Below are positions 22,301 to 32,530 of a stretch of 64,000 nt of DNA, one piece after another; the first letter of the stretch is position 1; each line of letters begins with the position of its first letter. This DNA comes from Carposina sasakii (Eukaryota > Arthropoda > Insecta > Lepidoptera > Carposinidae). The position numbers were made by a program, and so were the translations under genes. The stretch spans positions 6,572,001-6,636,000 of the forward strand of contig CP053167.1 of the NCBI GenBank assembly GCA_014607495.2, written 5' to 3'. The notes under the pieces were generated by a model, which was given only the letters and a program-made list of their open reading frames with translations, ran no database searches and had not been told where the DNA came from.

Positions 22301-22546
22301 TGTTGTTAACTAACAGTAAACTTAACTAAGTGATTAATGCCCGTTTTCACCAACCGTCACCTAAGCGTAGGTGTCCCTTAAGCAGCAGTTAGGCAACCCT
22401 TAGTAAGAAATTCATTTTCACCAACTTTTAAATGTCACCTAAGGTCATAAGGGACCTCTTATCTTTAGGGGCCGGAATGTGCGCTTCCTATCCAGCCCCT
22501 AGTTTTAGGTGACAGTATTGTGTATAATTTGGTGTTGATTTTTGCG

Positions 22547-22776
22547 ATGGATTCAGATATAAATCAATTAATAGAAAGTTTAGAAGCTGTTGAAACAATT
22601 GAAATGATTGCTGGTCATCAATTTCTCAGAAGACCACGTATATACCGTGACAGAACAGATCATTTTGAAAAATATGATGATCGAGACTTTTTTTTTGAGG
22701 TAAAGGTTATCAAAACAAAGTGTTCTTTTTTTATTAGAAATAATAGAGCCTTTCTTAGATTATAAGGACAATCGGT
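22547..22776 (+). pseudogene. HARBI1-like transposase, N-terminal exon remnant
   Basis: From the ATG at 22547 the reading begins MDSDINQLIESLEAVETIEM and contains RPRIYRDRTDHFEKYDDRDF, the N-terminal signature of Harbinger nucleases (pattern RDR...L/F..YDD..F..R). At the T-run near 22690 the frame slips. Continuing in the next frame gives RLSKQSVLFLLEIIEPFLD, also the expected family sequence. A donor-like GGTAAGTG follows at about 22776. The DDE nuclease core that would follow in later exons is not in the element. The protein would have bound and cut the element ends together with the Myb-like partner encoded on the other strand. Nonfunctional: frameshifted and truncated. Confidence 0.75.
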
Positions 22777-22814
22777 AAGTGTAAATATAAATAGGTATGT
22801 ATATGCATATACTA

Positions 22815-23207
22815 TATTGGATCCATTATTGGATCTACTTTAATATCTGAAGGTCCACCTCCAGTTCCAGTAGTACTCTCTTTATTTTTATTATACTCTC
22901 TTTATGTTTTTAGTTTCTCCCACACCTTCATTAACGAGTCTTTGGTTCTGAAAAAAGGAATCTATGTATTAGAATTTTTAAAGAATAGGTATATAGGTAA
23001 GTCTGTAAATAAAAAGACTTTACCTGAATACCGTTGATAACGAATTAAAAGCATCGGTCACATCAACCCATGCTTTAATTTTCGCCTCATTAGTGGTCCC
23101 ATCAGTTTTCTTATTTAATACTATAGTTTCTTTATGGGAATCTAATAGCTTCACAAGCCTATCTTTTTCTTCAGCAGAGAAGTTCTGGCTACGTTTCCTT
23201 TTTTCTT
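22815..23207 (-). pseudogene. Harbinger Myb/SANT-like DNA-binding protein, two-exon remnant
   Basis: Exon 1 (23207 down to 23024, minus) encodes NFSAEEKDRLVKLLDSHKET, then NKKTDGTTNEAKIKAWVDV and FNSL, the Myb/SANT-like domain of Harbinger accessory proteins. A GTAAAG donor follows at once, and a TTTTTTCAG acceptor restarts reading at 22947 with TKDSLMKVWEKLKT, giving a 76-base intron (22948-23023). The tail with TGTGGGPP fits the family's conserved TGGGP motif, but one stop codon lies just after WEKLKT. No in-frame ATG is visible upstream: a TAA precedes exon 1. In intact elements this protein helps import the nuclease and recognise the ends. Confidence 0.75.
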
Positions 23208-23667
23208 AATTTCTTTTTATTAATAATTTTTTACCAAAATAGACACAATAACGCTACTTTGATAACGATAAAATACGCGGAAATTTGTTTTATCAGTTTT
23301 AATATTTCAACTCGGGCAAAGACGCTACCATTTTTACAGCCATTGAATGGTTAAAATATTATTTTCTTAATAATATATTGTCTAAAATTTGTATAAACAT
23401 AATATATTAATATAGATAAATAATATTTATTTTAATTTTTATTATTTGAAGAGATAACTGGAAATAACCAAACTATCGATAAAATAGAAATGTGGCAAGC
23501 CCTTTTGAAAAAAAAACAAACTGTCACTTACTTAGGGGACCGATAGATAAGTACCACCTAGCGTGGTGAAAATGAGTTTAGATAAGTATCTGATTTAAGG
23601 CAGCCCTTAGCATAAGGAGCTCCTAGCTAGGGATGCGTTAGGGAACGGTCGGTGAAAACGGGCATAA

Positions 23668-24635
23668 GTCCCGCTAGGTATCTATTTGTTCTAGATGCAG
23701 TCTGCCAACAGGCAGCCGGCCAAATGCAGGCAACATTGGCGAAACTCTCTATACAATAAAAAAAAACAGCATGAAAAATATTGACACAAACCCAGGTGTT
23801 GCAATTAATGTTGGCAACATTAACATATTGTAGGGTTATTTATAATTATTTGTGGCAACACTCTCTCTCTCGGTTCCATGTGAAGCGCAATAAATTCTTT
23901 CAAGATTTCTCCTAGTCTTCTCATTTTATCTGCACCAAGAACTATCCAGCGACCTACCAAAAACCTCTACAGTCCACCCAAACACCAGGTAAAAACACTT
24001 GCTATGCGCTCGTTCCATTTTCCATGCATTGTATAATACTCGTATAGTACGGCACCTGTAAAGTCCTGGCGCAGCTGATTGCCACATTGTGTCCGTTCAC
24101 AATAACTCGATTAGAGTCGCCGGTCGCTCGGACATGCTCGCTTCGCGGTAGGTTAGGGTGGATATGTGTTGATAATTTATAGATATTAATATTTACAATG
24201 CTCACAATACTGAAGCCTGAAAAACGTCAACTTTAAGAAATGCGGTTCCGTAGCCTTTTTCATAAAATCTAAATAATAACTGCATGATTAATTGATGAGT
24301 ATTTTTTTAAATCATATTTACACCGCTACCTATATCAGCTTACAGCTGTTTTCATTTTAAATAGAAGTCATGCAAGTCTCGTTAAACTATGTACCTACTT
24401 TATTTCAATAGGTCCATCAATTACTAATACTTTGCCATTGCCAACATTATTAAACAATCACCACAAAGGTTCTTTTACTGAGCTTTAATTCTACGTTAAA
24501 ACATAAATTTTATTACTAGTAATAAAACTTTCTTATGTCTTTATCAATAGCTATAATCAAACGTAGCATGATTTTACCGATTGCCAATAAAATAACCAGT
24601 CAAAAGTCGAAAATACAATGCCAATTTATATCATA
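23668..24635. other. Unassigned AT-rich DNA
   Basis: No gene or repeat partner recognised. A short CT dinucleotide tract is near 23866. The minus frame at 24002-24205 is incidental. Confidence 0.45.
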
Positions 24636-24720
24636 CTAGCAACCCGCCCGGCTTCGCACAGTTTCAGTACTTATACTATACATATAAACGTTGCTCTTGA
24701 ATCACTCTATCTATTTAAAA
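24636..24720 (-). mobile_element. Helitron-like 3' end, second subfamily
   Basis: On the minus strand the end is GCGAAGCCGGGCGGGTTGCTAG, reaching CTAG with a GC-rich stem just before it. It differs from the GGACG-type ends elsewhere here, so it is a separate subfamily. Confidence 0.5.
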
Positions 24721-24775
24721 AATCTAAATCCGTTGCTTACGACTACTTTGAAAGATTTTAATTAAGATTTTAAAT

Positions 24776-24890
24776 GGTTGGCTGGAAGAAATCTCTGTTA
24801 GAGATAAGCTCGCCTTTGTATATTATCTTCTAAATATTGTATCCTATGTGTTTTTTTTCTGTGTACAACAAAGAAGTCTGTCAAAGGATC
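24776..24890 (+). repeat. Repeat E copy
   Basis: TGGCTGGAAGAAATCTCTG, TAGAGATAAGCTCGCC and an end near GTGTACAACAAAG parallel 17523 and 50850. Confidence 0.55.
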
Positions 24891-25880
24891 TAAGCATATA
24901 AAGAGACAGACAACGGGAAGCGACTTTATTTTATAATATGTAATCCATACTAACCTATCGCCCTACAGCCCCCCAATTAGGCGAGTACGGTGCTACCATA
25001 GCACAAAGGCAAAGGCAAAGATAATGGTCAGCTAACTTAGTTCCGAAGATAGTTCACTTAGAACTTTATCAAGTTGCAATTAAGTACGCCGGCCAAATTG
25101 AATATTCTCACGGCCCATATCACAATTACGACCTCGTGACTCGGCCGATATCGATCTGCACTTTCGTCTGGCCGTACCATGTGTTTTAGAAATGTCTCGT
25201 GTTCGTGTGTGGTGTTTGATGACGTTATTTTATAAGGTTTTGATTGGATGATTTTCATTTAGAACTTATTATGCAATTTTAAATTAATCAATGCTTACAT
25301 AAACGGATGCAAAGATAAAGTTACTAATTAGAAGGCGTCGACCTTAGGCGTCGACATTTAAAAAATACAAATTTTCAAAAGCCTACCGAATTTTTCTCAT
25401 CTCTCATATAATACAAAAAACCGTGGTTAATTATTTATGATATAAAGGTTATTAACATACTAATAAAACTAAGTTGTGACAAGATTTCTGTTGCGATATG
25501 GAGCAAACAAATGTAAACTTCAACCAATTTTATGGGAGTGTAAAATTATATCGATATCCGAAATCTTCATCTTAAATTTTATGAGCTTAATCGGAATAGT
25601 TTTACTTTGACGACATTATTTTTTTCGGGTATATAGTTTTATGACTACTAAAGTTTAGGTTATTAGATATCATTTTGTGTGGAGGATAGGCTGTCATACA
25701 CCCAGAATCTGTTAATCTTAAGTCCATATCAACTATTTAATACATTTTCCGTACAATACTTTACCTGTAGCATTAGAAGTATAAAACCTATGTTTCCTAT
25801 TTAAAATTAAAAGTGCTAAGTACGAGTAAAAAGTACGTGTAGGTACTATAAGCAAAAATTGTTTTCAAAATTATTAACTC
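24891..25880. other. Unassigned AT-rich DNA
   Basis: No recognised gene. A short direct duplication GGCGTCGAC occurs twice at 25335-25355. Confidence 0.45.
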
Positions 25881-26068
25881 GACGGCCGATTGGGGTAGTT
25901 GGTACCTAGTAACCCTGCTTGCAACGCTATAGATCCTAGGTTGAAATCCCAGTATGAATATCGATGTTTGTTTCCGAGTCACGGATGTTTCTATACATTA
26001 CTATACATAGGTATCTTGGTGTGGGACTATGTTAATGTGATGTCAACCGTGTGTGCGTGAATATTAAT
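25881..26068 (+). mobile_element. SINE-B copy, diverged
   Basis: The head GACGGCCGATTGGGGTAGTT and the B-box region GATCCTAGGTTGAAATCCCA are followed by a body shared with 7561-7790 (TTTCCGAGTCACGGATGTTT, then TGTGGGACTATGTTAATGTG). Older than the copy at 7561. Confidence 0.75.
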
Positions 26069-26329
26069 AATTTCATCATAATAATATGTAGGTATATGTA
26101 GAAATCTTTTTAAATACATTTAATACTAAATAACCGACAATCTGTCTTGTAGTTCGTCACTATAATTATCGACATATTGGCACTATTTGACATGGTAACA
26201 TTTAACCGAAGAGAACCATTGATAAGAGTGAGGTCTAAGTTCTGGGAGACAGCGTTGCCTGTCGACATAAATAAGTTAATTACTGTGTTCATAATGAAAT
26301 AGATGTTCAAAGCCTTCTGTGTATATTAA

Positions 26330-26485
26330 ATTAGCTTCGTACCCTTAGTCATAGGGAACTCGGACGAAACAGACTAGTTATAGATAATTAAAATCTGTCT
26401 CCGCTATGCTGTACGTGAATGTGGGATCACGTTTATGGTCCTGCAGCTTTGGTTACCCCTTCTCGGGAATACAGTCATGGTATCT
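26330..26485 (-). repeat. Dispersed repeat R1 copy, diverged
   Basis: CCGCTATGCTGTACGTG, then GTCCTGCAGCTTTGG and CTCGGGAATACAG align with the R1 end block seen at 49890-50100. Confidence 0.5.
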
Positions 26486-26536
26486 ATCTATGTATAAAAT
26501 ACGAACAGGAGAAGTGTAGTGTAAGATCTATACATA

Positions 26537-26910
26537 CAGAATGTTTTTTCGTTGCCACACGAAGGGTACGTACTCTATACATCAATTAAAGTAAGTTTAT
26601 GCAAAAAAAAATGTTGGGAAATAATGTAATAAAAAATAAAAAATCTAAATACTTGATCGGGTGAAAATTATAGTGCCCAGTATTTATGCTAGTTTTTCCA
26701 TAGATAGATATTAAATATTTCTCGTAAAAAAATCTTGCTACACGCGTCAATGTGCATTTATGCAGAAAAACGCAGTCTATTTATTCAACTTTGGACCCTA
26801 ATATTTTGGAAACCAGACACTTCCCAGGTATGCTGCCATGTAGAAAAATAATAGTGATGATGAGGAAATTCCGTGGTTTTCGGAAACGTTGACGACCAAA
26901 AATCAGCCTG
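26537..26910 (-). mobile_element. MITE-B, complete
   Basis: CAGAATGTTTTTTCGTTGCC at the left and CCAAAAATCAGCCTG at the right, both against TA. Same internal sequence as the other MITE-B copies, 374 bases, non-coding. Confidence 0.8.
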
Positions 26911-26924
26911 TATAATAAAAATGT

Positions 26925-27255
26925 AACGGATCGCTGTCTGGAATCGGATCGGATATGGAAGATATATGAGGAAAAATATTAGAGGAGACCTTTATCAATG
27001 CAATGGTACCCAAAAGAATATTTTTTTGAATTTTTGTCTGTTTGTCGATTTGTTTGTTTATCTGTGCGTTTGTGCACGCTAATCTCAGAAACGGCTGAAC
27101 CGATTTCGATGCAGATTTCAGTAATACCTATATTGTGACAGGTCCCACTTAACATATAGGCTACTTTTTATCCCGGGAAAATGTTTTATCCCGGATAATT
27201 TCGACATTTTGTTTTTTCCGTAGTCCACGCGGACGGAGTCGCGGGCGTCCACTAG
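26925..27255 (+). mobile_element. Non-autonomous Helitron, 3' end intact
   Basis: It contains CGGCTGAACCGATTTCGATG, ATCCCGGGAAAATGTTTTATC and a 3' end GGACGGAGTCGCGGGCGTCC followed by ACTAG and a host T. The CTAG terminus with GGACG/CGTCC pairing and A-T insertion is the lepidopteran Helitron pattern. It aligns with 36165-36478 over its whole length. Confidence 0.75.
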
Positions 27256-27273
27256 TATGTAATAAAGATGATT

Positions 27274-27445
27274 GTCGAGATTTGGCTAGGGTATAGCTAT
27301 CGGGATCAAAAATAACGTTTCCACAAAAGTGTAAAGAGATGGTCGAATTCGTCATCCGAGTTAATTGACCCGTTAGCTCAGTTGGTTAGAGTGAATCACG
27401 GAATGCGAGATGTCGTGAGTTCAAGTCTCACTCGGGTGAATTTTT
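27274..27445 (+). mobile_element. SINE-A, near-complete
   Basis: The leader (GAGATTTGGCTAGGGTATAG) is followed by the tRNA-like part TTGACCCGTTAGCTCAGTTG and GTCGTGAGTTCAAGTCTCAC, then CTCGGGTGAATTTTTTT. It lies 18 bases after the Helitron end. Confidence 0.75.
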
Positions 27446-29020
27446 TTAAATTTCTTAATTAAAAGTTATTTACATACTTTTGCCCTTTTTGGAATAACAG
27501 ACATGACTATTTGGTAATTGTAAATACCCGGACAGAAGCTTTATAAACTCCAAAAATGTTATCCTGCGGAAAAGAGATATTTATTCCGGAACTAAAGTGT
27601 TTATACAAGCATAAATAAATATAATTGACAGAGCCGATCTCCTACATTGTACCACTTCAGTATACAAGCACTTGCGCGTGAGTACACCTGTTCGCATCCC
27701 TTTGCATTTGCCGCCATGATTGTCAAACTTGTACGAGGAACAGGAAAAATAATCGAGTCGAGTTCTTTTATTTTATTGTACTCTTGAGTTATTTTGCACT
27801 TATTGAACAAATCACACATATTACTTAGAAAGTTCAAGTGATATAAATAACCAAATAAAATAATGATCTCTATAAATTGAATTTAATCAAATAAATTACA
27901 TATTTGTAATCAAATTAAATGGTAAATGACAATAGGCCGATGTGCATCTAAATAAAATACCTATCAAAATTGTTACAGTCATTTTAGTGGACTCATAATT
28001 TCATATCTACATTCTCTCTCTCAGACCATCATATGTGGATAAAACCTTATGAAAACATATTTTTTTAATAAATTACCAATTAATATAAACGACTCTACAC
28101 CACTCTTGTTCTCATCTACATAATCAATATAAGCGATGCCGCGACACACGACAACCATATCTGTTCATTGACTGATCGTCAATAAGCCAACATAATGGGG
28201 AAGAAAAGAATAAAAAATACGAAATTCCGCAACGAGGGAAAGGGATAAAACATCGCGAAATAATTCCAGTTAACATTAACATTTCTACTTTGATAATGTT
28301 AAGAGCCGACTAATTGCTTGAGTATTTACGCTCGACTGTGAGACCACCCTGTATTATTTTATTAATAAACAATTAATTTAACAAATTATTTATATCTAAG
28401 GAGAATTTTATATCTTTTTAAGAGTAGATGAGACGCACCGAATAAGTAGCCATTAGATTTTTAAATATCATAGTTGAGAGGATTTAAACAAAAATTTATT
28501 AATGTGCTGCATAGTCAGTGTCGGCGAACGAAAATTAGTATTTAAGAATTCAATCAAATTTTTGTAGATACCTATGTATAACATATAAATACACATACAA
28601 TTACCATAGGAACATACATATAGGGCTATGTTCCCATAATAAGGTAGTCAAAAATGCTGAATCACGAAAATATAAATTATAAGTAGTCCTTGCTTGCTTA
28701 GCTACACTAAAATGTTATTTTTGGCACTGTCAGGTCTTTTGTAGGGATATTATACTTATTGTGTACCAATAAAATTGTGTTTTTTTTTTACTTTATCCCG
28801 AAGGAGAGGCAAGGGGAACTATGCCCATACAGCCATTGTCTTTAGTAAATGATTTCTGAATTTATGATGGATGATAATGATGATGATGAATGGAAACGTC
28901 GGACAATAATCCTCAAGAACGAGTGGTGAATTCGTCAAAATCAAAAATATTTGCAGAAACAACTTACATGAGCCCATGAACAATAAAATTGTTATGACTG
29001 TGTGAGGCCATAATAAAAAA
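27446..29020. other. Unassigned AT-rich DNA
   Basis: No recognised repeats or genes. The minus frames at 27601-27837 and 28819-29043 have no family likeness, and the second one overlaps R1. Confidence 0.45.
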
Positions 29021-29023
29021 AAA

Positions 29024-29400
29024 TCTACAGTCATGTTTAGCATAACAGGGTCAGATCATGGAGAAGGTATAAAAGAGGAGGTGGGACTATGAACTGAGTC
29101 GTGTGTCAATCGTGAGGCCATGACGTCATAATTGGGGCGGAGCTTCAGGGCCAATGTGTGTAACGCAATAGCTGTAACCACACGCTTATGCAAGTAGTTT
29201 GGCTAGTCACCACAAGGTAGTTTCTATGTAAATGGGCAGGGTTAGGATGCTCCCCTCATCCTATACTTCACGCCCGCTCAGAGGCACACCATTTTTGCAT
29301 GAAAATATACTTAGCCGCTGCTCCTCTTTTATTTCTTCTCCATGGGTCAGATGTAAAAGACCAGTGACAAGTAAAGCTTATCGCATGACAGAACCCTGAG
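29024..29400 (+). repeat. Dispersed repeat R1 copy, interrupted by a MITE
   Basis: CATGTTTAGCATAACAGGGT before and AAAAGACCAGTGACAAGT after the inserted MITE (29057-29344) join to the R1 order seen uninterrupted at 47815-47890. Confidence 0.7.
29057..29344. mobile_element. P-like MITE with 8-bp target duplication
   Basis: Ends CATGGAGAAGGTATAAAAGA and the complement TCTTTTATTTCTTCTCCATG are flanked by perfect GGTCAGAT copies (29049-29056, 29345-29352). An 8-bp duplication with CATG-starting ends fits the P superfamily better than hAT, but this is inferred from ends only. 288 bases, non-coding. The TATAAAAG in the end is not taken as a promoter. Confidence 0.7.
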
Positions 29401-29553
29401 TAAATTGGACCATGGTACGAATTGCATGTGGTACGAAATGCGTTATGAAATGACCCATACTCGTATATATATTTTTTTATTTGAACATTTAAATTATATA
29501 TTGATACTTTCCATAGAATTATGACTTTTAATTAAGAATACTTTTAATTAACT
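29401..29553. other. Unassigned AT-rich DNA
   Basis: Nothing recognised. Confidence 0.5.
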
Positions 29554-29785
29554 AAGCCGCGTGGTGCCGACGGAGTAGAGTTTGTACCACCCCATGCATG
29601 CCTGCCCGTAGGTACCGTACGAGGCGAATAAGGGTTTCCGGGAGGTAGGCAGCAGCGCCTACTGTGCTGACAACATACCTAGTCCGAAAATCACACTGCG
29701 GTCACCAACCCGCCTGCCCAGCGTGGTGACTATGGGCAAAATCCCCTGTGGTAGTAGCCTTGTGGCGTACCCTGGGAGAGGCAGA
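29554..29785 (+). mobile_element. SINE-C copy
   Basis: It reads GCCGCGTGGTGCCGACGGAG, GGTAGGCAGCAGCGCC, CGCCTGCCCAGCGTGGTGAC and CTTGTGGCGTACCCTGGGAG. It stops just before the LINE-like tail, which is degraded here. Confidence 0.75.
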
Positions 29786-30358
29786 AGACGAAATAAGAAA
29801 ACAACAACCCCCCTAGCATGACCACGCATCGTGGATATCGTATCGTACGATATCGTAACGTCTCTATACAAAATTCAATATGGCGGCTATATTTATTGTA
29901 ATTTGACAGGCTAAATGTCGATAAATCGGCTTATCATATCGTGTTTCGCAGGTCATGCTAGGCTTGCAGACGAGATTAATTTGATACCGGCTATCATGAG
30001 CAATGACCAACAATACAGTCTAAAAATATAATGAGTCTTACCCAAAAACAAAGCATTACCCACCCTAAGATCATTACCATAAATACTGAATTTATAAAGG
30101 TATCTAATCAGGTCTGTCATCTTATTATTAGGATCGGTCTAATCACGAAGGGGGAGCATCGAGGAGATGCCATGATCAACTTAGCGTGCGATTGCTAATG
30201 TAGACACAATATACATCTACCTACCAATCATTGGTTAACATCTACCCAGTCTTGATAATTAGAATAATAAATATTCACACACTTCAAACCCAGTCCCATA
30301 CTAAGATACCTAAGGTCTTCGGATACCCCCAGGGCATGCAATATCCATGACACCAAAA

Positions 30359-30616
30359 ACATCATCATCATCAGCCTATTGCAGTCCACTGCTGGACGTA
30401 GGCCTCCCCCAGGGCACGCCACAAGACTGCCATGGGGGGTATTTCCCCATAGTCACCACGCTGGGTAGGCGGGTTGGTAACCGCAGTTTGTATTTTGGAC
30501 TATGTTGTCAACACGGGAGGCGCTGCTGCCCACCTACCGGAACCCTTAATCGCCTCGTACGATACCCACGGGCAGACATGGGGTGGTACGAATTCTACTC
30601 TGCCGGCACCACGCGG
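30359..30616 (-). mobile_element. SINE-C, complete, first of two tandem copies
   Basis: Plus strand: CATCATCATCATCAGCC, then the LINE-like tail GGACGTAGGCCTCCCCCAGG, CACGCTGGGTAGGCGGG, CGCTGCTGCCCACCT and CTGCCGGCACCACGCGGCC. The minus-strand reading of the tail gives GEAYVQQWT-like codons. Confidence 0.8.
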
Positions 30617-30756
30617 CCAATAAGAGACATTATAGATATTCATCATATCGGGATAATTAGAATAATAAATATTCACACACTTCAAACCCAGTCCCATACT
30701 AAGATACCTAAGGTCTTCTGATACCCCCAGGGCATGCAATATCCATGACACCAAAA

Positions 30757-31014
30757 ACATCATCATCATCAGCCTATTGCAGTCCACTGCTGGACGTAGG
30801 CCTCCCCCAGGGCACGCCACAAGACTGCCATGGGGGGTATTTCCCCATAGTCACCACGCTGGGTAGGCGGGTTGGTAACCGCAGTTTGTATTTTGGACTA
30901 TGTTGTCAACACGGGAGGCGCTGCTGCCCACCTACCGGAACCCTTAATCGCCTCGTACGATACCCACGGGCAGACATGGGGTGGTACGAATTCTACTCTG
31001 CCGGCACCACGCGG
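30757..31014 (-). mobile_element. SINE-C, complete, second tandem copy
   Basis: Base-for-base like the first copy as far as I compared. It arose by segmental duplication and not by a second insertion. Confidence 0.85.
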
Positions 31015-31116
31015 CCAATAAGAGACATTATAGATATTCATCATATCGGGATCCGAACCCAGGAATTATGGCGCGGCAGGCGGGGGTCACTACCAACTAT
31101 ACCAATTGGCCGTCGA

Positions 31117-31415
31117 TTTTTGACAGATCGCCCGGTAACACATAAAAAAAGTTAAAGTAATTTATGACTAATTCTTAAAGAAACATTGTTATGCCTTCTC
31201 CAAGTCCTTCATCCATGATCATCCGGTTATGAGGGTCTAATGACAGAAAGGTTAATGAGCCACACAATGGACACGCATAAACCTGTGGATTTAGTGAGAC
31301 GGGGCTCGATGGCGTGATAACGACCGCTGGCCTTAAGGGGACATAAATACGATATTCTTAAAAAGATGCAACCTTTTAATGTAAAGAAGAAACACTTTCA
31401 AATACATAGATAATA
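31117..31415. other. Unassigned DNA
   Basis: No recognised feature. Confidence 0.45.
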
Positions 31416-31713
31416 TACAGGGTGTGGGTGACAGCCATGCAAATACTGAAATGCTGAACAAGTACCATTGTGTTGAGTTATACGACAGTGTTATTACTCA
31501 CAGGAAATCTATTTTTGATTTGATTAACAGTAATCTTTGCTCTCCGCGCCAGTTCCTGTGACTAATTAAATGGGCTTATTGGCCCATTATTGTGTTACAC
31601 ATTGCTGTTTTTTGGATCATTTGTGATTCTTCATTAGGGTTATTTGAACTTTTTTGAGGGCAACTTTTTTTAAAAATAATTTATTGGTTAAAATTTTATT
31701 TTTAAATCATTAC

Positions 31714-31865
31714 CTAAATGACATTCAAAAAGTGTCAGGAAAGGATTGGTTGAAAACAGCTGACGATAGAAACAAATGGAGGAAACTGGAGGAGTCAATA
31801 GGAGCCATGATTTATATTTTATTAAATTTAATACTCTGTTTTTTTTAAGTGCATGTCATGGGTTA
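31714..31865 (+). pseudogene. LINE reverse transcriptase C-terminal stub
   Basis: The plus frame reads DIQKVSGKDWLKTADDRNKW followed by RKLEESIGA, the last conserved block of RTE-type reverse transcriptases (xVAGxxWxxxAxDRxxWRxLxEA). All catalytic parts are missing, and a stop ends the frame at 31846-31848. It lies inside the split MITE-C, so this insertion is younger than that MITE. Confidence 0.65.
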
Positions 31866-32530
31866 TAAAGGCTTTATTATTATTATTATCTCTTTTGAAA
31901 TTCTCGGGACTACAGAGTCCCGGTCCTTTGAGAGGCATGCATCGGGCCGTAGCCAAGATGTAGAGGCCCTTTTAAGAGAACTTTAATATGGTGTGGGATA
32001 CACATGACGGATACCATCACCGAACGCACAATATGATACACCCGGCGATGGTCCCCGCCATGTGCAAGACTATTGGAGTGCAGAGACAAGGTCATGGGCT
32101 ATGGGGCTGAATTTTGGGTGGGGTTGGAAAATCGGGCTATTGAAGGAAACTAACGGACACCTGCCATTACAACCAAGTCTCATAATTGTTAGGTGGCAGG
32201 TGGTGACTCGCTAACTCATTTCATGGGCCCCCTGAAACGACCGCACTCACGGAGCGACAAAGGGGGCAACATTTGGTGAGCGGCTAGGGTGGAGGGGTGC
32301 CCCTGGACTTTAAACCGAAGCCAACTTGCCATTTACGGACAGGCACGTTCACCCTCAAGCTGTCATAGCTCTGGCGACTCCACTCTGCCCGGCCGGCGAA
32401 GGCAAGGCAGAGATGGGGGAACTGTTTCTCGTCAGACCTCACTCCGGCGCCGGAGATTCCCACGAGAACACTTCAGGTCCGTGGGAACGCTACCTCCCAA
32501 CAGATCGCCACAAGCTGCCCTAATTATTAT
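31866..32530 (-). mobile_element. Unclassified retroposon with TAA tail
   Basis: On the minus strand this GC-richer stretch ends in (ATA)n at 31866-31890, suggesting a 3' tail, and starts near 32523. Landmarks are GGGGCACCCCTCCACCCTAG and GGGACCATCGCCGGGTGTAT. No protein motif was recognised in either strand. The two plus-strand frames at 32289-32537 are not supported as genes. It could be the 5' or 3' untranslated part of a LINE. Confidence 0.45.

Larger units (their letters stand above)
22338..23664. mobile_element. PIF/Harbinger DNA transposon, internally deleted
   Basis: Ends TGCCCGTTTTCACCAACCG and CGGTCGGTGAAAACGGGCA are inverted repeats with TAA on both sides (22335-22337, 23665-23667), the expected Harbinger target. 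At 1327 bases it is shorter than autonomous elements of several kb. It nevertheless keeps pieces of both canonical genes: the start of the HARBI1-like nuclease on the plus strand and a Myb/SANT-like gene on the minus strand. The DDE catalytic core is gone. Confidence 0.85.
30254..31050. repeat. 398-bp tandem duplication, two nearly identical units
   Basis: Unit 1 (30254-30651) and unit 2 (30652-31050) match over their length except for one noticed base (CTTCGGATACC versus CTTCTGATACC). Each unit contains the 3' half of SINE-B and an inserted SINE-C. GAT is present at the left edge, the junction and the right edge. The duplicated open frames here (30228-30422, 30500-30820, 30347-30721, 30745-31155) are SINE readings and not genes. 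Confidence 0.9.
30260..31116 (-). mobile_element. SINE-B split by SINE-C and then duplicated
   Basis: The SINE-B tail side (CAGTCCCATACTAAGATACC) occurs at 30290 and again at 30688. The tRNA-like head (plus strand: GGGATCCGAACCCAGGAATT ... CCAATTGGCCGTC) occurs only once, at 31048-31116. The head-tail order shows an originally single SINE-B, opened by SINE-C. Confidence 0.75.

Noticed and set aside
29069..29078. TATA box promoter (TATAAAAG)
   Set aside because: It lies within the terminal inverted repeat of a MITE and is mirrored at the other end. No gene follows.
30254..31050. CRISPR-like or gene tandem array
   Set aside because: Only two units, 398 bp each and without spacers, made of known SINE sequence. 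The long open frames follow from SINE composition.
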